A stretch of 8,629 nucleotides of DNA from Chloroflexota bacterium (GTDB lineage: Bacteria > Chloroflexota > Dehalococcoidia > UBA1151 > TMED-70), in assembly GCA_002711965.1 (NCBI GenBank), contig PASM01000026.1, forward strand, positions 5,911 through 14,539, read 5' to 3'. The position numbers and the translations under genes were made by a program. Positions 1 through 6,978 of this stretch are shown one piece after another; the stretch's first letter is position 1, and each line of letters begins with the position of its first letter. The notes below the pieces were generated by a model, which saw only the letters and a program-made list of their open reading frames with translations, ran no database searches and was not told the DNA's origin.

Positions 1-295
1 TAGATTTACCTGTATTTTCGAACCCATGTGCTTGAGATTTTTTTGCAAGTATACAATCTCCTTGATATGCAATAAATATATTATTTTCAAGCCTGAAAGT
101 AACAGTTCCTTCAGCTACGAATAAAGTTTCTTCAACATTTGAAATAACATAATAATCTGACTTACTTCCTTCTTCTAAATTTATCTCATTAACAGAAAGC
201 ATATCTGACCCTGTTTCTTTACCAGTTAGAAGTAAAGAAGTTGCTCCTTTGAAAGGAATCGATGAAGTTTGTTCATTTCTTTTATTAATTGTCAT
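1..295 (-). CDS. Cupin-domain protein, 3' part cut by the window edge
   Basis: The reverse strand reads 98 residues from an ATG at 295 and runs off the window, so the C-terminus is missing. The start is supported by an AAGGG ribosome site at 303-307, seven bases upstream. Both cupin motifs can be laid out with exact spacing. Motif 1 is G43-x5-Y49-x-I51-x4-E56-x6-G63, where metal-binding cupins have His at the two positions held here by Tyr49 and Ile51. Motif 2 is G79-x5-K85-x-S87-x2-H90-x3-N94, keeping the metal-type His90 and Asn94 but not the usual Pro and Gly. The fold call is therefore good, while the metal site looks altered or lost and the substrate cannot be named. It lies 17 bases downstream of tenA on the same strand, so it is probably the third gene of that operon. 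Confidence 0.72.
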   Translation of the reverse strand, partial: MTINKRNEQTSSIPFKGATSLLLTGKETGSDMLSVNEINLEEGSKSDYYVISNVEETLFVAEGTVTFRLENNIFIAYQGDCILAKKSQAHGFENTGKS

Positions 296-312
296 AATTT
301 AACCCTTATCGA

Positions 313-963
313 TTATTTTAGATTCCAAGAACTTTCCCAAAATAAATATTCAAATTCTAATGCTTCTTGGAAAATTTCATTTGCTACTTTATTATCTACT
401 TTTTGTTGTATAGAATCAACATAATTAATAAGCCAGTTAGTTATTTCTTGATACTCAACATCATTGTAAGCTTGTATCCACCTAGAATGGAAACTATTTT
501 CTAAAGTTTTATTTTTTTTAGCTAACCTTCTTCCTATCTCGTCATACCCCCACTGACAAGGAAGAAGAGAACAAGATATATATTCAATATCATACTTATA
601 AGCTGTGGATAATAAATAATTACAGTAAGATTTGGTTCCCAAAGTTGTTTCTGAATTATATAGTTCTTCTTTTGATATTCCAAAATCTAAACAAAATGAC
701 TCATGAAGAGTCATTTCAGAATTTAGTGTCTCATCAAGAAGCTTAGACCAAAAAGACATTATTTTATGATCAAAAGATTTTGAAATAGCTACAGAAATAA
801 CTCTGCAATATTCGATCAAAAACTTATAATCTTGAATCATGTAATGTTTGAATTTTTCAAATTCTAAACTCCCATCTTGAATTCCTTCAATAAAAGGATG
901 ATTAACATGAGCTTTATTCCAAAGAGATAAATTATTTTTTTTAAGAGATTCAGCAAAAGACAT
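313..963 (-). CDS. tenA: TenA-family aminopyrimidine aminohydrolase (thiaminase II)
   Basis: This 216-residue protein has the normal TenA length and all-helical pattern. Family members hydrolyse the aminopyrimidine left from degraded thiamine to hydroxymethylpyrimidine for salvage in the cytoplasm, and some also cleave thiamine. Compared from memory with Bacillus subtilis TenA, the key residues are present: Asp45 in IQDYKFL, Tyr113 in KSYCNY, the catalytic Cys136 in SLLPCQWGY followed by Tyr140, and the acid Glu205 in EFEYLFW. The N-terminal HPF...I.DG block (22-31) also matches. The Cys places it in the TenA_C subgroup. The ATG lies one base after the stop of the upstream cyclophilin-like gene, with no clear Shine-Dalgarno site, so translation is probably coupled. 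No other thiamine gene is visible, and the pathway role rests on family knowledge. Confidence 0.9.
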   Translation of the reverse strand: MSFAESLKKNNLSLWNKAHVNHPFIEGIQDGSLEFEKFKHYMIQDYKFLIEYCRVISVAISKSFDHKIMSFWSKLLDETLNSEMTLHESFCLDFGISKEELYNSETTLGTKSYCNYLLSTAYKYDIEYISCSLLPCQWGYDEIGRRLAKKNKTLENSFHSRWIQAYNDVEYQEITNWLINYVDSIQQKVDNKVANEIFQEALEFEYLFWESSWNLK

Positions 964-964
964 T

Positions 965-1336
965 TTATTTTTTTATAACCTTAACTTCTGCTCCTCCAGA
1001 AATACTTTTTAATAAATTTAGATCTCCAGATAATTTACCCATAATATTTGTAGGAGATGCAGGCCTTATTTCTCCAGGTGAACTCATTGGAGTTGGCCCA
1101 AAAAACAAACATACAGCGTTTCCAGGAGGCCAAAATGCTATATCTCCTAAATCTACAGTTTCTTTTGCCCATTCATCATTCTCAATAGCCATATTAGTTG
1201 AAAAATAAATTTCATCTCCCCAAACTTGAGAAATTCCTTCAATAGGTAGCTGATCATATAATGCATTAGATGTTGGAGAATCGTTTAACTCTGCAGTCAT
1301 TTTTAATTCTCCAAAATCAAATATTATTTCTTTCAT
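965..1336 (-). CDS. Cyclophilin-like fold protein (TM1367/DUF369 family)
   Basis: The 123-residue protein matches the small TM1367-type family, which has a cyclophilin-like beta-barrel but no established enzymatic role. Family marks are the WGDEIYF block at 39-45, the long core from GDIAFWPPGNA through VCLFFGPTP at about 64-83, and RPASPTNIMGKL at 91-102. It has no signal peptide or membrane segment, so it should be cytoplasmic. The ATG at 1336 has a GAGG ribosome site at 1343-1346 with six bases of spacing. It is the first gene of the minus-strand cassette and stops one base before tenA begins. Peptidyl-prolyl isomerase activity should not be assumed, because the family shares only the fold. 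Family assignment is strong; function is unknown. Confidence 0.85.
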   Translation of the reverse strand: MKEIIFDFGELKMTAELNDSPTSNALYDQLPIEGISQVWGDEIYFSTNMAIENDEWAKETVDLGDIAFWPPGNAVCLFFGPTPMSSPGEIRPASPTNIMGKLSGDLNLLKSISGGAEVKVIKK

Positions 1337-1397
1337 AAAATTCCTCTGTAATCATTAACAAAAATAAATATAATTTAAATATGATATTACAAATTAT
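1337..1397. promoter_or_regulatory. Divergent promoter region between the cyclophilin-like gene and mobA
   Basis: This 61-base AT-rich gap must serve both the minus-strand cassette and the plus-strand mobA-like gene. On the plus strand TTAACA (1355-1360) and TATGAT (1380-1385) could be -35 and -10 boxes with a 19-base spacer, leaving a very short leader before the ATG at 1398. A TATAAT also occurs at 1369-1374. On the minus strand TTGTAA (reverse of 1387-1392) precedes AT-rich -10-like sequence, with non-ideal spacing. The location is sound, but the individual boxes are weak in sequence this AT-rich. Confidence 0.4.
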
Positions 1398-2057
1398 ATG
1401 AATAAATACTCTTCAGTCATAATAGCAGGTGGCAAAAATAAAAGAATAAATATGATTAAACCACTTATAAACTTAGGTGGTAAACAAATTATAGTAAGAA
1501 TTAATGAAATTCTAAAAGAAATATTTTCAGAAATAATTTTAGTGATTAGAAAGGATCAAAATGATGATATTCCTGATTTAGGAATGGCAATGGGTATGCA
1601 TATAGTTGAAGATATATACCCAGATATTGGTCCTATTTCTGGAATTTACACAGGATTAAATGAATCCATAAATGAAAAGGTTTTTGTAATTGGTGGAGAT
1701 TATCCTTTTTTATCAAAGGACTTAATTATTAATATGACCAACAAATCAAATAAGGATAAATCTGTATTTGTAAAAAATAAAAATATCATTAATCCATTAC
1801 ATGGAATTTACATAAAAAAGACTTGGGAAGAAAAATTATATAAAAATATTCAAAATAAAAAATTTTCTACTAGAAAAATAATTGATGAAAATCATAATAA
1901 AAAAAATTGTGAATTACTAGATTTTGAAAAATTTGATAAAACTTTTAAGGAAAGTTTAATTGATATAGATACATTAGAAGATTTAAAAAAAGCAAGAAAG
2001 ATCATTTATTCAAAAAATCAGACCATAAGACCTGATATTCGGCCTGAAGGAGTATAA
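1398..2057 (+). CDS. mobA: MobA-like nucleotidyltransferase (molybdenum cofactor guanylyltransferase-like)
   Basis: The 219-residue protein has the layout of MobA, which transfers GMP from GTP to molybdopterin in the cytoplasm. Visible marks in order are the nucleotide-binding loop AGG at 10-12 with Arg16 and Lys21, GPISGIYTGL at 78-87, the metal-binding Asp101 in GGDYPFL, INPLHGIY at 131-138, and the closing DIDTLEDL at 189-196 that corresponds to the usual N(I/V)(N/D)TPEDL. The loop departs from the consensus: the usual RMG..DK is here RINMIK, so the Gly and Asp are lost. It is slightly longer than typical MobA, with a very Lys/Asn-rich second half. No Shine-Dalgarno site precedes the ATG. 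It stands alone, and no other cofactor gene is in view, so a related NTP transferase with another acceptor remains possible. Confidence 0.68.
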   Translation: MNKYSSVIIAGGKNKRINMIKPLINLGGKQIIVRINEILKEIFSEIILVIRKDQNDDIPDLGMAMGMHIVEDIYPDIGPISGIYTGLNESINEKVFVIGGDYPFLSKDLIINMTNKSNKDKSVFVKNKNIINPLHGIYIKKTWEEKLYKNIQNKKFSTRKIIDENHNKKNCELLDFEKFDKTFKESLIDIDTLEDLKKARKIIYSKNQTIRPDIRPEGV

Positions 2058-2062
2058 AAGTA

Positions 2063-5000
2063 TTACTCGTACCTTAATGCTTCTGCAGGATAAGTTTTAC
2101 TAGCTTCATTTGCAGGTATTACACTAGCTAGAATAGAAGCAATAATCGTAATTCCTATTAAGAATCCTACTTCTCCAAAAGGTATAACAAATTTTGCACC
2201 TTCAAGTTCTTTTGAAATTTCATTATAAATTAGCCAAGATTGTAAAATACCCAAAAATATTCCAACGACAATTCCAAGTAGAGTAATAAAAGAAGACTCA
2301 ATAAGAAATTGAGTTCTTATCATACTAGATCTAAATCCTATTGCTCTTAAAACACCTATAGACTGCCTTCTTTCAACTACTGCTCTAACAGAAAGAACAC
2401 CAATAGCAGCTACTCCTACAACCAAGCCCAGACCGCTAAAGCCTTGAAATAATTTATTAAATGCATTACTTGTTGCTTGCTCTTCTTCAAGTCGATTTAA
2501 AAGGCCATATGCATTCATACCATTCGCTAAAAATGTCCTTTCAAGTTTTTGAGCAAAATCTGTAGGTGATTGATCTCCTGATAATGAAAAATAGTAAGTT
2601 TCTAAAGGGAGATTTTCTTTAGCTATGCTATTTCCATTCAAATAAGTAGTATAAAATTTTGCTCCTCCTCCACCAAATCCTGTTTCTTCTGCTAGTCTTT
2701 CAACTAAACCTATAACAGTAAATTTATTAGCCTCTTCAGTAGAATTTCTTTTTCTAATATTTACATCAAATGCTTCTATTTCTTTTTCATCACCAGGCTC
2801 AATATAAGATGTCTTAAAGCTTCTATCAGGTGGCCCAAAAGGATCTCCAGAAGCGATGATTGATCCACTTGCAACTATCAAATTTGGATTATTTCGTAAT
2901 GATTCCCATATTTCTTTATCAGTAGAACCATAATTTGGATCAAAATGTGCCATTCTCCATTTTGTTGTATCCATAAATTCTTGCTCGTATGAGATTAATT
3001 TAGAAGTTTTAAATGATTTATTTTCACCATCTGATTCACTTACTTCAATATCTAAACTAGAAGATCCAAAAACTGAACTATAATCATTCATATTTAATGA
3101 GTCCTCAATTTGACCTTGAATTGGTAATTCAGTGCTTACACTTGCCTTTATATCAAATCCACCAGTAACTCTTTCTGGTTGCTCAGATGCAATATCTCCA
3201 ATACCATTCAAAACAGAAAAAATCATCAAAGTAAAAATTATTAGTCCAAACATAGCAACCGTTAATCCAGTTCTAAATTTAGATGCCATAGGATAACTTA
3301 TTGCAGTTTTCGTTACAGCCCTTAATCCAGAGAATCTTGATAAGATCAAATTTAAAACAAATATTAGAAATCTAGTATTGCTCATAAGAAGCCAAACCGC
3401 AGCTGCAGTGGATATAGCTCCTCCTATTGGCCACGCCCATGGTCCAGGTTGAGATAATTCTCCGGTAAATCTTTCAAAGAAACTTAAAGGTAAAGAATTT
3501 AATAAAAGTACTAATCCACCTTCTAATGTTCCTCCTATTTGATTTACTGTTTCTGGGTCATTTATATATTTTGATGCCAAGAATCTAATTAACAAAGCTA
3601 TTGCTAAAACTCCTCCTGTAGAACCAAACCAAATGTTGATATATGCATCGTTTAGAATCCCTGTTGCTAAAAGTAATAGAGAAATAACACCTAGTAAAAC
3701 ATATGAGTGCTTCCCAAACAAAACAAATAAAGATCTGGTTATACTAAATGGCCAAGAAACCGGAAAAATTATTAATAATAATAAAGAATTAAATCTTGGA
3801 GCTTTTCCAGATACCATTAAGTACAATTGCTTTACTGGATAAATTAAATTCCATAAAAGTTGAAAAAGATTAGTTTTAAAAGGATCAGGAGCTTTTTTCA
3901 CAAATTCATCTTTTAGGCCTCTAATTGCAACAACAATATTTAAGTTACTAGCTCTATAAGCTGAAAAAACTACCGTTATAAAAGTCAAAATCAATCCACT
4001 AGCAAAAGCGATTAATAAAGATATAGGAGAATAATATGGAAGTATTTGAAAATTATCTGTACCTATAAGATCTTGAAGAATATAAACTAAACCGAAACTT
4101 AACCCAACTCCAAGCAATGTCCCTACTATAGCAGCTAAAAATGAATACAAGGTTCCTTCATAAGTAAAAAGTTGAATCAAATCTCTTCTTTTTAATCCAA
4201 CAGCTCTAGCCATGCCTAATTCTGTTGATCTTGCAGCTGCAAGTAATACAAACACAAGAAAAATCAAAAGCATGCCAACCATTATAGAAAATGAACCAAA
4301 AATAGAAAAAATTGTGGTTACTCCAGTCGATACTGCTTCAGCTAACTTAACTCCATCACTTTTTACATTATCCACTCTTAATCGAGTTAATTCTTGAGAC
4401 ATTTTTAATACCATCCCAGCTTCTTTTTCTAGGGCAGATTTTTGCAAAATACCCAATAAAACTAACTGAGTAGGATAGTCTGTGATAGTAGTAATAAAAT
4501 CATCATCATATGTATTATTATCAAGTTTCACTGATAATTCATTTAGAGTATCGAACGTATCTTTATCTGTCTCTTTTATCTCATTTGCTTCTTTAACTAA
4601 AATAGAAGGAATATTATTTGTTCTAAGTAAATCAAACAATCCTAAAGCAACATCTTGATTGGTCAAATTAGATCGTAGAAATTTAGTAACATCTTCAGAA
4701 TATTCTAATGATTTATCTCCTTCTCCAATATTTGAAACAGCAATATTAGTTAATTTATTTTTTTTATCCAGAAGATTTTGCAATGTACTAAGCTTAAATG
4801 TGACGTATGGATAAGTACTCCCTCCAGTTAGCCCTCCGGCTTTCAAAACATCCGCTACAATAAATTGATTTGGACCTTCTTTTGTGTAAATTTGGATATT
4901 GTCTCCTTTTTCAAGTTTTAGGATTCTACCTGCATCATAATTTATGAAAACCTTGTCAGGTCCTAGTAAATCGGCTGAAACTTTTTCTCCATCTAAATTT

Positions 5001-5500
5001 TCAAAAGTTTTCTGCAAAGAAAAAGTAAAGTCAATACCTCTAACATTCATGCTACTTTCAGCAATATCTTTTTCATCATTTGAGGAAGGTAAAGTTGTTT
5101 GAATATAGGGAATTAACTGCTCTATGTTTTGATTTTCTTTAGATAAATTTTGAACATAAACAAATTCAGAGTAATCAAAATATTCATCCCCAAAAAGCTG
5201 CTTTCCTGGACCTTTGATAACTTCATCAACTGGACCCAAACTGTCAACAGCAACAGATCTAATAGAATATCGAACAGTGTCACCAATTCCTAAAGATGTA
5301 GCTATTATGATGGAACTAAGCATTAGACCAATAACAATTAATAAGCTTTGCCCTTTTCTTCTAGGTATATTTCTAGTTCCCATTTTAAATAAAATAAATC
5401 TTCTAATCGAACCAAAAGATACTAATGCAAAAATCACAATTAATAAAGCAGCCATTACAATAGCAAGATTGTTTGCGGGTATTCCGAAAATTTTATCCAT
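2063..5500 (-). CDS. Large FtsX/MacB-type ABC transporter permease with two fused halves
   Basis: The 1145-residue membrane protein is the permease partner of the adjacent ATPase. Hydrophobic segments fall near 10-30, 52-72, 395-422, 448-476 and 492-516 (first half), then a central block with about four to six further segments between 571 and 723, then 743-766, 1019-1042, 1064-1092 and 1110-1132 (second half). Large hydrophilic domains of about 320 residues (75-390) and 250 residues (767-1018) should lie outside the membrane, as in MacB/LolC-type proteins. Each half shows the FtsX signature: STELGMARAVGLKRRD at 425-440 and RRQSIGVLRAIGFRSS at 1044-1059, and the end PAEALRYE is family-typical. 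FtsX-type pairs move lipoproteins, lipids, peptides or drugs, or control wall enzymes; the substrate here is unknown. The start codon overlaps the ATPase stop by one base (TAATG), so both are translated together. Confidence 0.9.
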   Translation of the reverse strand: MDKIFGIPANNLAIVMAALLIVIFALVSFGSIRRFILFKMGTRNIPRRKGQSLLIVIGLMLSSIIIATSLGIGDTVRYSIRSVAVDSLGPVDEVIKGPGKQLFGDEYFDYSEFVYVQNLSKENQNIEQLIPYIQTTLPSSNDEKDIAESSMNVRGIDFTFSLQKTFENLDGEKVSADLLGPDKVFINYDAGRILKLEKGDNIQIYTKEGPNQFIVADVLKAGGLTGGSTYPYVTFKLSTLQNLLDKKNKLTNIAVSNIGEGDKSLEYSEDVTKFLRSNLTNQDVALGLFDLLRTNNIPSILVKEANEIKETDKDTFDTLNELSVKLDNNTYDDDFITTITDYPTQLVLLGILQKSALEKEAGMVLKMSQELTRLRVDNVKSDGVKLAEAVSTGVTTIFSIFGSFSIMVGMLLIFLVFVLLAAARSTELGMARAVGLKRRDLIQLFTYEGTLYSFLAAIVGTLLGVGLSFGLVYILQDLIGTDNFQILPYYSPISLLIAFASGLILTFITVVFSAYRASNLNIVVAIRGLKDEFVKKAPDPFKTNLFQLLWNLIYPVKQLYLMVSGKAPRFNSLLLLIIFPVSWPFSITRSLFVLFGKHSYVLLGVISLLLLATGILNDAYINIWFGSTGGVLAIALLIRFLASKYINDPETVNQIGGTLEGGLVLLLNSLPLSFFERFTGELSQPGPWAWPIGGAISTAAAVWLLMSNTRFLIFVLNLILSRFSGLRAVTKTAISYPMASKFRTGLTVAMFGLIIFTLMIFSVLNGIGDIASEQPERVTGGFDIKASVSTELPIQGQIEDSLNMNDYSSVFGSSSLDIEVSESDGENKSFKTSKLISYEQEFMDTTKWRMAHFDPNYGSTDKEIWESLRNNPNLIVASGSIIASGDPFGPPDRSFKTSYIEPGDEKEIEAFDVNIRKRNSTEEANKFTVIGLVERLAEETGFGGGGAKFYTTYLNGNSIAKENLPLETYYFSLSGDQSPTDFAQKLERTFLANGMNAYGLLNRLEEEQATSNAFNKLFQGFSGLGLVVGVAAIGVLSVRAVVERRQSIGVLRAIGFRSSMIRTQFLIESSFITLLGIVVGIFLGILQSWLIYNEISKELEGAKFVIPFGEVGFLIGITIIASILASVIPANEASKTYPAEALRYE

Positions 5501-6177
5501 TATTTAGAAATTTCTCCATCTTTCATATTGATTATTCTATGTGCTCTTCCTCCGACATAATCGGAGTGAGTAACGATTACAAATGTTTGATTATTATCTT
5601 TATTTAATTGGATTAATAAATCCATAATAACTTGTTCATTTTCACTGTCTAAATTTCCTGTAGGTTCATCAGCCCATACTATAGCAGGATCATTTACTAA
5701 AGCTCTAGCCAATGTAACTCTTTGTCTTTGACCTCCTGAAAGTTGACCTGGTAATTGATGTTGTTGATTTTCTAGGTCTACTTCAGCAAGTTTTTCAATT
5801 GCTTTAGACCTAGCATCCTTTCCTGAAAAACCAGATACAAGCAATGGAAGTTCTACATTTTCTACAGCTGTAAGAACTGGAAGTAAATTATAAGTTTGAA
5901 AAACAAACCCCATTTTTTTTGCTCTAAATTCGCTTAGCTGATCATCAGATTGTTCACTTAATGATTTCCCTTGTATGAGAATATTACCTTCATCAAAAGA
6001 ATCTAAACCTGATAAGCAATTAAGCAATGTCGTTTTACCACACCCACTTGGTCCCATTACTCCTACTATTTCACCTTCTTCTATGGAAATATCTACTCCT
6101 CGTAATGCGTGAACTTGTTGGTCTTTAAGACCATAATATTTATGAAGATTATTCGTGGAGATTACTATTTCAGACAT
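5500..6177 (-). CDS. ABC transporter ATP-binding protein (LolD/MacB type)
   Basis: This 225-residue protein is a complete ABC ATPase that powers the downstream permease from the cytoplasmic face. It shows Walker A GPSGCGKT at 42-49, the Q-loop Gln94 in FVFQTYNLLP, the signature LSGGQ at 146-150, Walker B IVWADE with Asp170 and Glu171, the D-loop NLDS at 175-178, and the switch His204 in VTHS. The FQTYNLLPVLTAVENVELPL stretch and the ADEPTGNLD block are typical of the LolD/MacB/FtsE subfamily that pairs with FtsX-fold permeases. The ATG at 6177 has an AGGAAT ribosome site about six bases upstream. It is the first gene of the transporter pair and faces the divergent phosphatase gene. Mechanism is certain; the transported substrate is not. 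Confidence 0.95.
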   Translation of the reverse strand: MSEIVISTNNLHKYYGLKDQQVHALRGVDISIEEGEIVGVMGPSGCGKTTLLNCLSGLDSFDEGNILIQGKSLSEQSDDQLSEFRAKKMGFVFQTYNLLPVLTAVENVELPLLVSGFSGKDARSKAIEKLAEVDLENQQHQLPGQLSGGQRQRVTLARALVNDPAIVWADEPTGNLDSENEQVIMDLLIQLNKDNNQTFVIVTHSDYVGGRAHRIINMKDGEISK

Positions 6178-6330
6178 TTTATTCCTAAAGTTTGTATATC
6201 AATTAACTTTATATTATCTTATCTATTGATATTAAAAGAAAAATTGTAAATTGTTGCTTTATAGTAATTCTATAAAAAAAAGTTGCTAATTATAAGAGTA
6301 AATAATAATGATATATATATACTTCAAACT
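6178..6330. promoter_or_regulatory. Divergent intergenic region, ABC transporter and phosphatase genes
   Basis: This 153-base gap is the longest gene-free stretch in the window and separates two divergent genes, so promoters for both should lie here. It is extremely AT-rich, which makes single boxes unreliable. On the minus side GATAAT/TAATAT sequence around 6208-6219 could be a -10 for the transporter. On the plus side TATATA repeats at 6312-6321 end nine bases before the phosphatase ATG, consistent with a leaderless or very short-leader transcript. It also holds the inverted repeat listed separately. No RNA gene or small ORF of merit is seen. Confidence 0.4.
6258..6276. repeat. Perfect 7-bp inverted repeat with a 5-base centre
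   Basis: TTTATAG and CTATAAA flank the five bases TAATT, followed by an A-run on the plus strand. It sits in the middle of a divergent promoter region, where a dimeric regulator could bind. All arm bases but one per arm are A or T, so chance is a serious alternative. It is not a convincing terminator because the stem is weak and neither neighbouring gene ends here. Confidence 0.3.
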
Positions 6331-6927
6331 ATGAAAAAAATAATAATTGTCAGACACGGGCAAACAAATGCGAATTCTGAAGGAAAAACACAGGGTCAAA
6401 TTGATACAGATTTAAATGATATTGGATTGGGCCAAGCAAAAAAAGCTGGGGAATACATAAGAAAGAATTATGATATAAAAGAAGCTTGGTCAAGTGACTT
6501 AAAAAGAACCGTTCAAACTGCAAATCAAATTATTAATAATTTTAAGACTTCAAAACTATTGAGAGAAATGTCTTTTGGGAAATGGGAAAACCACTTATTT
6601 AAAAATATTATTTCTGAATATCCAAAGCTGGTTAATGAATATGCCAATGCCAGTGATTCATTTAGAGCCCCTGAAGGTGAATCTTTTAAGGATATGCATG
6701 ATCGTTCCGTTGGTTTTTTAAAAAGCATAAATATGGAAAATCAAGATGAAACCCTCATTGTTTCTCATGGAGGGTATATGAGAGTACTTCTTTGTTCTAT
6801 TTTAGGTCTTCCAAGAAAAAACTTACTAAATTTTCAGTTTGAAAATTGTTCTATAACTGAAGTAATTAAATATGAGAATAAAGAACCTATTCTTAGTAAA
6901 ATAAATTACACTGACCATCTAAACTAA
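6331..6927 (+). CDS. Histidine phosphatase superfamily protein (phosphoglycerate mutase-like)
   Basis: The protein is 198 residues from the ATG at 6331. An in-frame TTG at 6283 would add 16 residues but puts non-conserved sequence before the MKKIIIVRHG start that is standard for the family, so the ATG is preferred. Catalytic parts are visible: the phosphate-accepting His9 in VRHGQTNAN, Arg59 in SSDLKRTVQTA, the probable acid Glu79 in LREMSFGKWE, and the second His146 in VSHGGYMRVLL. Members remove or move phosphate on small molecules, for example alpha-ribazole phosphate or broad phosphomonoesters, in the cytoplasm. Nothing in the context fixes the substrate, and no cobalamin gene is nearby. 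No Shine-Dalgarno site precedes the ATG. It starts the plus-strand group of three genes, 51 bases before the zinc-ribbon gene. Confidence 0.9.
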   Translation: MKKIIIVRHGQTNANSEGKTQGQIDTDLNDIGLGQAKKAGEYIRKNYDIKEAWSSDLKRTVQTANQIINNFKTSKLLREMSFGKWENHLFKNIISEYPKLVNEYANASDSFRAPEGESFKDMHDRSVGFLKSINMENQDETLIVSHGGYMRVLLCSILGLPRKNLLNFQFENCSITEVIKYENKEPILSKINYTDHLN

Positions 6928-6978
6928 AGATACTTAGACGAAAAAATGTTAAAATCAATTTATAAATAATAAAAATCT

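Noticed and set aside
1..1336. Toxin-antitoxin or defence cassette
   Set aside because: All three proteins match metabolic or fold families (cupin, TenA, TM1367-type) and no nuclease, toxin or sensor motif is seen.
2050..2068. Possible terminator between the convergent mobA-like and permease genes
   Set aside because: GAGTA and TACTC can pair over only five bases with a nine-base loop and no T-run, too weak to call.
3633..3842. Plus-strand open frame of 69 codons
   Set aside because: It lies wholly inside the permease gene on the other strand and has no recognisable motif.
4212..4397. Plus-strand open frame of 61 codons
   Set aside because: It is antisense to a clear FtsX segment of the permease and has no family features.
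5214..5507. Plus-strand open frame of 97 codons
   Set aside because: It is antisense to the permease N-terminus; its hydrophobic look mirrors the membrane segments on the real strand.
6283..6330. TTG start extending the phosphatase by 16 residues
   Set aside because: The family begins just before the RHG motif, as with the ATG at 6331; the extension is AT-rich non-coding-like sequence without a ribosome site.
6525..6728. Minus-strand open frame of 67 codons
   Set aside because: It lies inside the histidine phosphatase gene, which has complete catalytic motifs.
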